64,000 bases of DNA from a gamma proteobacterium HdN1 (GTDB lineage: Bacteria > Pseudomonadota > Gammaproteobacteria > Pseudomonadales > Ketobacteraceae), in contig FP929140.1 of assembly GCA_000198515.1 (NCBI GenBank), positions 1,958,527 to 2,022,526 on the forward strand, in the 5' to 3' direction. Below, in pieces: positions 1 to 8,073 of this stretch. Each line of letters begins with the position of its first letter. The first letter of the stretch is position 1. Position numbers and translations under genes: made by a program. The notes under the pieces were generated by a model that was given only the letters and a program-made list of their open reading frames with translations, was not told where the DNA came from and did not search any database.

Positions 1-3000
1 ATCGAAGGCATAAAATCCGTGTCCTCGCGCGCCGTTGAGCACTACGGGGTGATTACGGCGGAGATTGGTTGGGGCTATGACATTAAAAGCGTCCTAAGCA
101 ATATCAAAGCGCGCGTCGATGCCATCGGTAGCTTTCCGCAGGATGTGCAAAAACCGGTTATCCAAGAGCTATCCATCCGCAACCTTGTCGCCTATGTGAT
201 GGTATCGGGGAACGCCGACGAGAGCTCTCTGCGCACGCTTGCAACCCAAATCAAAACCGATTTGCTCACCGATCCCAATATCTCGCTTGTAGAACTTACC
301 GGCGCACGTGACTACCAGATCGCCGTCGAAGTCTCAGAATCCACGCTCCAACGCTACAACATGACCTTTGCCGAAGTCGCCCAAGCGATCAAGCAAAACA
401 CCATGGATGCCCCCGGTGGCGTCGTAAAAACCGCACAAGGCGACGTTGCTTTACAGGTTCGTGGGCAAATCTACGATACCGAACAGCTTGAAGACATCGT
501 CATACGCGCCATGCCCGACGGCGGCCGCATCACCGTAGGCGACGTTGCCAAAATCAACGACGGCTTCAAGGAAGGCGGTCGCGCCGAATTCAACGGCCAG
601 CCCGCCGTAGCGCTTGGCGTCTACCGTGTCGGCAAACAGAGCATCGTCGATATCTCCAAAGCCTTGCACGAATACGTAGCCCACCCAACCTCCTACATTC
701 CGGAAGGGATCAAGCTCACGGTCTGGCAAGATACAACGGCCTACTACAACAGCCGCATGGACTTCCTGACCAGCGACGCCCTTCAGGGCGGCACAGCGGT
801 ATTCTTGATTCTCCTGCTGTTTTTGCGCTCCGAAGTGGCCTTTTGGATCAACATGGCCGTGCCCACCTGTTTCTTGGGGGCCACCATCTTCATGCTCCTG
901 TTTGATATTTCCTACAACATGATCTCCCTGTTTGCCTTCATTCTGGTATTGGGGATCGTGGTGGACGAGGCCATCGTCATCGGGGAAAACATCTTTCAGC
1001 ACCGGCGCATGGGCAAATCCTCGGTGGATGCCGCGATTGATGGCACCCAAGAGCTGTTCTACCCCATGCTGTTTTCGGTACTCACCACCTGCTGCGCGTT
1101 CATCCCGCTCATGCTGCTGCCTGGGCCGGAAGGCAAACTCATGGCAGGCATCCCCATCGTCGTGGTCTGCACCTTAGCGATTTCGGTGCTGGAAGCCTCT
1201 TGCATACTGCCCTCACACCTTGCTCATGCCAAGGATGACGTCTACGACACCATTCCGGTTCTCGGCACCATTCAGCGCAACATCTCCGACGCCTTCGATT
1301 ATGTGCTCGAATACAAATACCGCCCCTTCCTCGAAGTCTGCCTGCGCTGGCGTTATACCGTCTTGATCAGCTTCATCTGCGCGCTGCTTCTTGGCTTTTC
1401 GCTGATTGCCTTTGGCTGGCTCAAGGTGATGATGTTCTCCGAAATTGAGGGGGATACAGCCAGCGCCACCATCAAATTCGCCGATAACACAACACACAAA
1501 GTCTCCGACGCAGGCATCAAAAAACTCACGGATGCCGCACTTGAGATTCAGAAAACCCATCTTAACCCCGATGGCACTCCGCAAATCCTCAGTGTTTACA
1601 CATCCTTTGCGGCAGATGGTGCGGGCACCGTCGTACTGGAATTTGAAGCCAGCGAAAAGCGCACCTTCTCGGGTGAGCAAATCACCGCAGCATGGCGCAA
1701 AGCCGTTGGCGACGTTCCCGATATGACCAGCCTCGACTTCGTATCCTCCATGGCCGCCACCGGCAGCGTCATCGACATTGAGCTGTCCTCCAACAGCAGC
1801 GAAGACCTCCGCCAAGCGTCCCACGCACTTAAATCTCGTCTAGCCGAATTCGGCGGCCTCTATGAAATCCGCGACTCCTTTCAGTCGGGCAAGCAAGAAC
1901 TGGTCATCCAACTCAAGCCTACGGCTCGAAACATGGGCGTCTCGCTGGATCAAGTCGCCTATCAGGTGCGCCAAGCCTATAACGGCATTGACGTACAGCG
2001 CTTTTCCCGCCCTGGCGGCGATGTGACGGTGGTTCTGCGCTATCCAGACGACGAACGCGGCTCCCTCTGGAACCTCGAAAATATGAACATCCGTATGAGT
2101 AACGGACGTTCCGTACCGCTGGTCACCATTGCAGATATTGAATACGGCGAAGGCGCATCCGAAATCAAACACCACCAGCGCCAGCGCGTCGTGCGCGTGT
2201 TCGCAAGGGTGGATGATAACGCCACCTCCGTTGCCAAAGTCATGGCGCCGCTCAAAAGAGACTTCCTCAACCGCCTCTCCGAAGATTACCCCGGAATGCA
2301 CTGGGGCGTAGCCGGCGCACTCAAAGATCGTGAAGCCTTCATGAGCTTCTTGGGGCAAGCCTATGGCATGGCGTTGGTTGGCATGTATGTGCTCATGGCC
2401 TTCCAGTTCCGCTCCTATCTGCAACCCATCATGGTGATGATCGTCATTCCCTTTGGTTTGATCGGCTCCATGCTCGGCCATTTAATCGTCGGAATGGAAA
2501 TCACCATCTGGTCGCTCGTCGGCATGGTCGCGGTGAGCGGCGTCGTGGTGAACGATAACCTCATATTGATCGAGTACATCAACGATGCGAGGCGCGACGG
2601 TGTGCCACTCGCGCAAGCCATTCGTAACGCCGGCGTCAAACGTTTCCGTGCCGTGTTTCTCGTATCTGCGAGCACGATGGTGGGCGTACTGCCGATGATC
2701 ACCGAAAAGAGCCTGCAAGCCCAGTTTATGATCCCAATGGCGGTGTCCGTCGGCTTTGGCACCATGTTCTCAAGCACCCTTAGCCTCATTCTTGTGCCAT
2801 CTCTCTACCAGATCACCGAAGACATCAACGGCTTCTTCCGCCGCATCTTTGGCGTAGGGCAGGGCGCTCACGTCGGCCATGACGGGCTTGTCCTCGCTGG
2901 CGCGAACGGTGCAAACACCGATGCATGGGTAGAACCTGTATCCATTGCCGCCACCCTCGACAAAACCTTCACCCACAACAGCGAGGATGAGTCCGAGAAA

Positions 3001-3171
3001 ATGCAGTGGCACGTCGGCCTCGACGAAGCCTACGAAATCGGCCACAAAGCCGCACTCAGGGGAGCCCCCAAACGCTCCCCCTTCGATCTTGAAGTGCTCG
3101 TGGCCAGTTGGGAAGCCGGCTGGGACGACGGTCACGAAGAGCTGCAAAATCAAGGCAATGATACAATTTGA
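1..3171 (+). CDS. RND-family efflux permease, 5' end outside window, with RMF-like C-terminal tail
   Basis: Inner-membrane proton-driven efflux permease of the AcrB/CzcA superfamily; it would work with a periplasmic adaptor and outer-membrane channel, neither of which is in view. The frame is open from base 1, and the first visible residues (IEGIKSVSSRA) match the early porter domain, so roughly the first hundred residues are missing; the in-frame GTG at 19 is not the real start. A porter domain is followed by membrane helices (GTAVFLILLLFLR), a TM4-like motif VVDEAIVIGEN (second acidic residue Glu where AcrB has Asp), a second porter half and a final helix bundle ending near SLILVPSLYQI. About 100 cytoplasmic residues follow. 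Their end (AYEIGHKAALRG..., SPF, SWEAGWDDG) resembles ribosome modulation factor in residue spacing. The substrate cannot be told. The family is certain; the tail's identity is a proposal. Confidence 0.93.
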   Translation: MEGIKSVSSRAVEHYGVITAEIGWGYDIKSVLSNIKARVDAIGSFPQDVQKPVIQELSIRNLVAYVMVSGNADESSLRTLATQIKTDLLTDPNISLVELTGARDYQIAVEVSESTLQRYNMTFAEVAQAIKQNTMDAPGGVVKTAQGDVALQVRGQIYDTEQLEDIVIRAMPDGGRITVGDVAKINDGFKEGGRAEFNGQPAVALGVYRVGKQSIVDISKALHEYVAHPTSYIPEGIKLTVWQDTTAYYNSRMDFLTSDALQGGTAVFLILLLFLRSEVAFWINMAVPTCFLGATIFMLLFDISYNMISLFAFILVLGIVVDEAIVIGENIFQHRRMGKSSVDAAIDGTQELFYPMLFSVLTTCCAFIPLMLLPGPEGKLMAGIPIVVVCTLAISVLEASCILPSHLAHAKDDVYDTIPVLGTIQRNISDAFDYVLEYKYRPFLEVCLRWRYTVLISFICALLLGFSLIAFGWLKVMMFSEIEGDTASATIKFADNTTHKVSDAGIKKLTDAALEIQKTHLNPDGTPQILSVYTSFAADGAGTVVLEFEASEKRTFSGEQITAAWRKAVGDVPDMTSLDFVSSMAATGSVIDIELSSNSSEDLRQASHALKSRLAEFGGLYEIRDSFQSGKQELVIQLKPTARNMGVSLDQVAYQVRQAYNGIDVQRFSRPGGDVTVVLRYPDDERGSLWNLENMNIRMSNGRSVPLVTIADIEYGEGASEIKHHQRQRVVRVFARVDDNATSVAKVMAPLKRDFLNRLSEDYPGMHWGVAGALKDREAFMSFLGQAYGMALVGMYVLMAFQFRSYLQPIMVMIVIPFGLIGSMLGHLIVGMEITIWSLVGMVAVSGVVVNDNLILIEYINDARRDGVPLAQAIRNAGVKRFRAVFLVSASTMVGVLPMITEKSLQAQFMIPMAVSVGFGTMFSSTLSLILVPSLYQITEDINGFFRRIFGVGQGAHVGHDGLVLAGANGANTDAWVEPVSIAATLDKTFTHNSEDESEKMQWHVGLDEAYEIGHKAALRGAPKRSPFDLEVLVASWEAGWDDGHEELQNQGNDTI

Positions 3172-3207
3172 AACGGTTAGCCTACGCCAAAACCAGTAAA
3201 CTTACCG

Positions 3208-3242
3208 TATAATCGCACGCAGGTATGTGAAAGTACCTGCGT
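3208..3242 (+). promoter_or_regulatory. Probable -10 box and leader hairpin before the MORN lipoprotein
   Basis: A perfect TATAAT lies at 3208-3213. It is followed by a 9-bp inverted repeat, ACGCAGGTA (3217-3225) and TACCTGCGT (3234-3242), with an 8-nt loop. A good -35 box is not obvious. The hairpin would sit at or near the transcript start, about 45 nt before the GTG start at 3288, so it may be a leader structure or an operator. Confidence 0.5.
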
Positions 3243-3287
3243 TCCAAATCGGTAAAAACACAATAAGAATCAATGGAAGGTTTTGCG

Positions 3288-4454
3288 GTGAACAAGAAGG
3301 CAAGCATACTCGTTGTATCCATTGCTGCTGCCATGCTCCTAGGGGGATGCGATCAGGTGCCGGGCGCCAAAGAAGCGAACCCGAACGCCAAGAACGCAGC
3401 CGCCACGAATGCAGATTCAGGTAGCGGAAAACAGCAGGTGGGGCAGGCAAAGCCTAGCTACCAACCACCCAAAATCACCGTAACCGACAAACCGCTCGTC
3501 AAACTTGAAGACGGCAGCCAGTTCGCCGGCGACATCATCCAAGGCAAAAAGCAGGGCAAAGGCGCCTACATATGGCCGAACGGTGATTGGTACCAAGGCG
3601 ATTGGAAAGACGATCTAATGCAAGGCTTTGGCAAATTCACCACCGCCCAAGGCCAAACCTACGAAGGCCAATGGCTCGCCGGCAAATTCAACGGCGAAGG
3701 CACCTACCGCTGGCCAAGCGGCGCCTCTTATCGCGGCCAGTTCAAAGACGGCATCAAGCAAGGCGAGGGCCGCTACGACTGGCCCGATGGCCGCATTTAT
3801 CGCGGTAGTTTCAAGGACAATCTCAAAGATGGCCAAGGTGAATACCTCTGGCCCGATGGCCGCAAATATGTAGGCACCTTCGATCACGACCATCGCACCG
3901 GCAAAGCCCGCTACGTCAACGCCGATAACGAGGTCTATGAGGGGGATTTTGTTGATGGTGTCCAGCAAGGCCGTGGCAAGATGACCTACGCCGATGGCTC
4001 CGTCTACGAAGGCAGCTTCGAAGATGATCAGCGCTCAGGCATGGGCACACTCGAAAAAATCAACGGCGAAACCTATACCGGCGTATTCCGTAACGATCGC
4101 CCTGATGGTCGCGGTGTGTACACCTGGCCCAACAAAGAAAAATACACCGGCCAGTACGTAAACGGCGTGCGTGAAGGGCGCGGAAAAATGCAATTTACCG
4201 ATGGCCGCGTCTACGACGGCGAGTTCAAAGCCGACAAAATGAACGGCATCGGCGTACTACTCTGGCCCACCGGCGAAAAATACACCGGCAGCTTCGAAAA
4301 CAACGCCCGCCAAGGTCGCGGCACCTTTGTATGGCCCGATGGCAGCCAGTATGTAGGCGGCTTTGAAAACAACCTCATGCACGGCCGAGGCACCTGCTCC
4401 GCCGCCGGCCGCTCCATGCCCTGCGAATTCGACCGCGGCACCCGCAAAGAATAA
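3288..4454 (+). CDS. MORN-repeat lipoprotein
   Basis: Predicted lipid-anchored envelope protein built almost entirely of MORN repeats. The GTG at 3288 is preferred over the ATG at 3273 because GGAAGG (3275-3280) lies 7 nt before it and the protein then starts directly with a lipoprotein signal (VNKKASILVVSIAAAM) and lipobox LLGGC. After a low-complexity linker of about 60 residues come 13 consecutive 23-residue units with the pattern YxGxFxxxxxxGxGxYxWPDGxx; units 6 and 8 are the most degenerate. MORN arrays form extended beta-hairpin ribbons, often for lipid or protein contact; no enzyme domain is visible. It may scaffold something at the envelope, but no partner is evident. It is followed by a palindromic repeat cluster and a convergent ATPase gene. 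Confidence 0.85.
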   Translation: MNKKASILVVSIAAAMLLGGCDQVPGAKEANPNAKNAAATNADSGSGKQQVGQAKPSYQPPKITVTDKPLVKLEDGSQFAGDIIQGKKQGKGAYIWPNGDWYQGDWKDDLMQGFGKFTTAQGQTYEGQWLAGKFNGEGTYRWPSGASYRGQFKDGIKQGEGRYDWPDGRIYRGSFKDNLKDGQGEYLWPDGRKYVGTFDHDHRTGKARYVNADNEVYEGDFVDGVQQGRGKMTYADGSVYEGSFEDDQRSGMGTLEKINGETYTGVFRNDRPDGRGVYTWPNKEKYTGQYVNGVREGRGKMQFTDGRVYDGEFKADKMNGIGVLLWPTGEKYTGSFENNARQGRGTFVWPDGSQYVGGFENNLMHGRGTCSAAGRSMPCEFDRGTRKE

Positions 4455-4472
4455 CCCATTCCCCGTGTGGGT

Positions 4473-4563
4473 GGGCACGGCACGCCGTGCCCCTACATCC
4501 GATCGCACCGACGCATCCCACCCCACCCACACCCACCAACACATCCCACGGCACGCCGTGCCC
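4473..4563. repeat. Palindromic GGGCACGGC-GCCGTGCCC repeat cluster, left copy
   Basis: One full palindrome at 4473-4492 has 9-bp arms GGGCACGGC and GCCGTGCCC around a 2-bp centre. Spacer sequence (CTACATCCGATCGCACCGAC, 4493-4512) follows, then a half copy near 4548-4563. The same modules recur at 5911-6180 on the other side of the ATPase gene. It lies between convergent genes, so it could form a strong hairpin at both transcript ends. Confidence 0.8.
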
Positions 4564-4570
4564 ATGTATC

Positions 4571-5791
4571 CTAAAAAAACACCCCCATCGGTACAGCGAC
4601 TAACTGTTCATCGAACTGGATCGTTTGCTCCCCTGTATAGAGCAAAATGCCGCGCTTAAACTGCTTGGGTGCCGTATCGCGCAAATGGCGTAGCCCGTTG
4701 AAATCTTTTCCAACAACGGTTGCCGCTGCTTTTACTTCAACGCCAACCAACGCTTGTTGGCGATTTTCAAGTACAAAATCTACCTCGACGCCGGTGGTTG
4801 TGCGGTAGTGCATCAAGTGGGTACGCAAGCTTGACCACGTTTGGTGTTTTGCTAATTCTGCATGTACGAAGCCTTCCACCAAATCCCCTGGCAAGCCGTG
4901 CTTATTTTGCATCGCGGCAGCACCTAAGCCTTGGAGATGGGCGGCCATTCCGTAATCAGATAAAAAAAGTTTTGGGGATTTCTGTAGGCGCGTGCCTAAA
5001 TTGGATGCCCATGCGGGTACACGTCGAACGAGAAATAAGGTTTCAAGTAACGTAAGGTAACGCTTTAGCGTGGTTTGAGCGATACCGCTGCTGCGAGACA
5101 GTTCCGCCATATTGAGCAAGCTTCCGTTACGCGCTGCAAGCAGCTGCATCAGTTTAGGTAACTCGGTGAGGCCATCAATATTGGCTAAATCGCGCACGTC
5201 ACGCTGTAGAATCGTAAGCAAATAACTGTCAAACCACGCTTCACGACGCCGGTCGCTCGCGCGTGTTCGCACTTCTGGAAAGCCGCCGTTCACAAGGCTT
5301 GTGATGAACTCATTGCGTTCGAAGCGGTAGCTGTTTTGGAAATTTCCGTCATAAAAAAGCGTAATTAAATCAATGGTTCTGCCTTGCAGCTCGCTTTGAG
5401 ACAAAGGCCATAATTCGATAATCTCCATGCGCCCTGCGAGTGAATCCGCCATTTGCGGGAGTAGCAGTACGTTGGTAGACCCCGTGAGCAAAAACCGGCC
5501 TGCTACGCGGTTTTTGTCTACCTCTGCTTTAATTGCGAGGAACAGCTCAGGGGCGCGTTGAATTTCATCTAAACAGATCTTTCCGGTTTGGTTTGCGATA
5601 AATCCAAAGGGATCGCTTTTTGCGGCAGCGAATACAGCGGGGTCGTCTAAGGTTAAGTAGCGCCTTTCAGGGCTTAGCCGCTGTGCGAGGGTGCTTTTCC
5701 CTGTTTGCCGTGCGCCGTTAATGAGCACTACAGGGGAATCTTCGAGCGCTTCAAGGATCAAGGTTTGGATTTGTCTGTCGAGCATTGCCAC
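4571..5791 (-). CDS. AAA ATPase with C-terminal DUF4143 domain
   Basis: P-loop ATPase of the AAA_14/DUF4143 class, 406 aa, common in bacteria and archaea and of poorly known function. Walker A is GARQTGKST (about residues 26-34) and Walker B is ICLDEIQ (about 72-78); LLTGSTNVL gives the sensor-1-like region. The C-terminal half has the DUF4143 signature: a helix-turn-helix-like stretch (SGIAQTTLKRYLTLLE) and a nuclease-fold-like end (GVEVDFVLENR, VGVEVKAA) in which Asp, Glu and Lys resemble a PD-(D/E)xK core. The start used is GTG (GTG GCA ATG); the internal ATG two codons later is equally possible. It stands alone, bracketed by copies of one palindromic repeat, and has paired operator-like palindromes upstream. 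This suggests an inserted cassette. Confidence 0.85.
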   Translation of the reverse strand: MAMLDRQIQTLILEALEDSPVVLINGARQTGKSTLAQRLSPERRYLTLDDPAVFAAAKSDPFGFIANQTGKICLDEIQRAPELFLAIKAEVDKNRVAGRFLLTGSTNVLLLPQMADSLAGRMEIIELWPLSQSELQGRTIDLITLFYDGNFQNSYRFERNEFITSLVNGGFPEVRTRASDRRREAWFDSYLLTILQRDVRDLANIDGLTELPKLMQLLAARNGSLLNMAELSRSSGIAQTTLKRYLTLLETLFLVRRVPAWASNLGTRLQKSPKLFLSDYGMAAHLQGLGAAAMQNKHGLPGDLVEGFVHAELAKHQTWSSLRTHLMHYRTTTGVEVDFVLENRQQALVGVEVKAAATVVGKDFNGLRHLRDTAPKQFKRGILLYTGEQTIQFDEQLVAVPMGVFF

Positions 5792-5840
5792 ATCCGGTCA
5801 AGTTTGCTATGACCATTGGAGCACTTTTTAGGTGTAAAAT

Positions 5841-5879
5841 CCACCATCACATGGCGGATATTCCACCGTCACGTGGCGG
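5841..5879 (-). promoter_or_regulatory. Two operator-like imperfect palindromes upstream of the AAA ATPase
   Basis: CCACCATCACATGGCGG (5841-5857) and CCACCGTCACGTGGCGG (5863-5879) are near-identical imperfect palindromes 22 bp apart, about two helical turns. They lie 50-90 bp upstream of the ATPase start, on the side where its promoter must be. The arrangement looks like tandem repressor or activator sites. No regulator gene is adjacent, and the ATPase's own helix-turn-helix-like segment makes autoregulation conceivable. Confidence 0.45.
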
Positions 5880-5910
5880 ATTTTTTGCCGCCCCACCCCA
5901 AACACCCCCG

Positions 5911-6180
5911 TAGGGGCACGGCGTGCCGTGCCCCTACATTCGATCGCACCGACACATCCGGCGGCACGCCGTGCCCCTAGAATCCACCCCTCCCCGTACG
6001 GGCACGGCACGCCGTGCCCCTACATCCGATCGCACCGACACATCCGGCGGCACGCCGTGCCTAGAATCCACCCCCGTAGGGGCACGGCGTGCCGTGCCCA
6101 CCCACACCCACCAACACATCCCACGGCACGCCGCGCCCACCCACACCGACGCATCCCGTGCCAGCACACCCACGCCCACA
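5911..6180. repeat. Palindromic GGGCACGGC-GCCGTGCCC repeat cluster, right copy
   Basis: Full palindromes lie at about 5911-5936, 6000-6021 and 6077-6099, with half copies near 5963-5980, 6048-6062 and 6122-6137. They alternate with the spacer CTACATCCGATCGCACCGAC and with CACCCACACCCACC. These modules match those at 4473-4563. Together with the operator-like palindromes, the cluster fills the 394-bp gap between the ATPase and the kinase. Several frames here stay open only because the repeat lacks stop codons. Confidence 0.85.
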
Positions 6181-6185
6181 CCCCC

Positions 6186-7127
6186 TCAAACCCCCTCCAG
6201 CGCCTTCAATGCATCTTGCGCCGAAGAAAACCGCCCATCTGGATCTGGGTCTAGCAGCTTCGCCACAATCGCGCTAATCGCTGGGCTGATCTCTGGGCAC
6301 AAAAAATCATCCGCCTGCCGCTGCGTGGCAGCAGCAAACAGCACCTTATCGCGCTTACTGTGGCCGACATTCCAACGCCGCCCCAGCAGCAACTCATAAA
6401 ACAAAATCCCCGCCTGATACAGATCGCTGCGCTGATCCCACGATTCGCCGCGCGCCTGCTCTGGGGAAATAAACGAAGGCTTCGCAATCCACTGGTAGCT
6501 TTCTTTATTGGCCTGTCGCAAAAAATGTGCGCAGCCAAAATCCACCAGATAAAGCTTCTGGCGCGGGTCGATCAAAATATTTTCCGAGCTAATATCCCCG
6601 TGTACCACCGGCTTTAATCCACTGTGCAAATGGTGCAACTGCTCCAGCAATTGCCGCACCAAACTCGGTGCCATCTGCCGCACCAGCGAAGGCGGAAACC
6701 GCCCCTGCTCCTGCGAAAGATGAATCAGCGGAAACCCCTCGATAAACTCATAGGCATAATACGCCTGCTGGCCAATCAATCCGCGCCCGCAAAATTTGGG
6801 GAGGGAAGGGTGCTGCAACTCCCGCACGATCTGGCTTTCGTTGGAAAACTGCCGCCGCACTGCGGCATGATCCAACCACTGCTCGCGCACCAGCTTAACC
6901 GCAAGCTTCGGCTTGCCGGCTTCTAGCGGAATGCCCTTCATTACCACGCAAATGCCGCCCTCGGTAAACGGCTCTAGCCGGTAGTGGCCGTTGCTCAGCG
7001 CAACGTCAGCCCACGCGCTGGCAGCCGCGTTTGCCTGCACCGGCACCGCAGGCTTTTGCTCCGCTTGCGCGGCCTCCACCGTTTTGGGTGAGCTGATACG
7101 TTGTCGCAGCCATTGCGTTATTTTCAT
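6186..7127 (-). CDS. Soluble Ser/Thr protein kinase next to the Tad locus
   Basis: Hanks-type protein kinase, 313 aa, with no membrane segment, so cytoplasmic. After a variable N-terminus of about 48 residues come a degenerate glycine loop (TEGGICVVMKG), the ATP-binding lysine in LAVKLV (K78), the helix-C glutamate in NESQ (E97), a catalytic loop HGDISSENILI (176-186), DFG (196-198), SPEQ in place of APE (221-224) and DQRSDLYQAG. The catalytic Asp and Asn remain, but the HRD arginine is Gly and the loop lysine is Ser, so it is a non-RD kinase whose activity needs testing. It is divergent from the flp pilin gene; the locus downstream carries two FHA domains and a PP2C phosphatase, so pilus components are plausible substrates. 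It could also be a pseudokinase. Confidence 0.9.
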   Translation of the reverse strand: MKITQWLRQRISSPKTVEAAQAEQKPAVPVQANAAASAWADVALSNGHYRLEPFTEGGICVVMKGIPLEAGKPKLAVKLVREQWLDHAAVRRQFSNESQIVRELQHPSLPKFCGRGLIGQQAYYAYEFIEGFPLIHLSQEQGRFPPSLVRQMAPSLVRQLLEQLHHLHSGLKPVVHGDISSENILIDPRQKLYLVDFGCAHFLRQANKESYQWIAKPSFISPEQARGESWDQRSDLYQAGILFYELLLGRRWNVGHSKRDKVLFAAATQRQADDFLCPEISPAISAIVAKLLDPDPDGRFSSAQDALKALEGV

Positions 7128-7508
7128 CGGGGCTAGCTTTCATCCTTATTTGAATTTGCGCATCTACATCCACGCAGATGCGTGCTCAGCCTGCACAGCA
7201 AGCGTAAAGCCTATATTGTAGCGATTTCGACCAAGTGCGCGCAAACCGTGCTTATGTGAGACGAGCGTCATAAACCTTGTATGACTTGTGTAACCGCCCA
7301 TTGACTGGAGATTTCTCTGTGGCATTATTCACGCAAGGCGGTGATACACTCTCTAAGCAAGTTTCAACGCTGACGCTTCGGTCTGATTTTGAAGGCGAAA
7401 ACGTTTTGAAGGCGAAAGCGCAAAGCGAAAAATTCTTCAAAAAATAAAACCAAGCGAAATAAAAACACCAAAAGCAAAACAATAACGTTTCCTATAAGGG
7501 GCTAAAAA
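7128..7508. other. Divergent control region between kinase and flp pilin
   Basis: This 381-bp gap has no convincing gene. On the plus strand TTGACT (7301-7306), a 17-bp spacer and ATTATT (7324-7329) make a possible but weak sigma-70 promoter for flp. A short direct repeat, TTTTGAAGGCGAAA, occurs twice at about 7386-7417. AAGGGG, 7-8 nt before the flp ATG, is a good ribosome site. The kinase promoter must lie here too but was not recognised. Confidence 0.4.
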
Positions 7509-7778
7509 ATGAAACTTTCCAACGCAAAAAGAATCCGCGGCCAAGGCATGTCTGAGTACCTGGTATTGGTTGCACTCGTAGTTGTAGCTGCAATTGCTGC
7601 AGTAGGTCTGTTCGGTGACACCGCTCGTACCAAGCTTGCTTCTGCAACCCAAGAGCTTTCGGGTGTTAATGGCGACACCACTAATACAGCCGCTCAGACG
7701 GTATCTGGTGAGGCAGTAACGGACGCAGCCAATTCTGCAGGCATGAACAGCTTCCAAGGCCGTCAGAAGGACTACTAA
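7509..7778 (+). CDS. flp: Flp/Fap-type major pilin
   Basis: Probable major subunit of the Tad pilus, 89 aa. It has a short basic leader, then the Flp prepilin signature RGQGMSEYLVL: cleavage after Gly leaves a mature chain with Glu at +5 and Tyr at +6. One hydrophobic helix follows (LVLVALVVVAAIAAVGLFG), then a Gly/Ala/Thr-rich tail. The mature protein is slightly longer than a minimal Flp. A strong ribosome site precedes it and a Rho-independent terminator follows 70 nt later, before a separate promoter for the assembly genes. This fits a pilin made in excess over the machinery. The required prepilin peptidase is not in this window. Confidence 0.9.
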   Translation: MKLSNAKRIRGQGMSEYLVLVALVVVAAIAAVGLFGDTARTKLASATQELSGVNGDTTNTAAQTVSGEAVTDAANSAGMNSFQGRQKDY

Positions 7779-7851
7779 TCACTTGATCGCCTAGCGTAAA
7801 CCTTTTGGTTTGCGCAGGCAGCAAGAGATTCTGCTGCAAAACAGTATGCTC

Positions 7852-7891
7852 AAAAAAGGCGTTCGTCGATTTCGGCGCAACGCCTTTTTTT
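7852..7891 (+). terminator. Rho-independent terminator after flp
   Basis: AAAAAAGGCGTT (7852-7863) pairs with AACGCCTTTTTT (7879-7890) and ends in a T-run. It separates flp from the rest of the Tad operon. Confidence 0.85.
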
Positions 7892-8017
7892 GTTCTTTGA
7901 TGTCTTTCGGTTTGCTACGATCTCTTTCGGTTTTATTGCATAAAGCCACCCTAGGGCCGAGAACATCGCAGCAAAAAAACGTGATTTAGGCGAGAGCTTT
8001 GGGTGTGAGAGCCCGGC

Positions 8018-8023
8018 TATAAT
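8018..8023 (+). promoter_or_regulatory. Likely -10 box for the Tad assembly operon
   Basis: A perfect TATAAT, 50 bp upstream of the TadG-like gene and downstream of the flp terminator. The -35 region is poor (AGCTTT at 7995-8000 with 17-bp spacing), so an activator may be needed. Confidence 0.45.
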
Positions 8024-8073
8024 CGTGCAATAAAAGAGTCCATCTGCAACGATTCGGCAAGAGGGCTTGGCGC

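Noticed and set aside
451-1050. Long minus-strand open frame within the RND gene
   Set aside because: Shadow of a strongly coding plus-strand frame with clear RND motifs.
5911-6180. Possible CRISPR array
   Set aside because: Repeats are palindromic, of unequal spacing, and their spacers are themselves repeated; no cas genes nearby.
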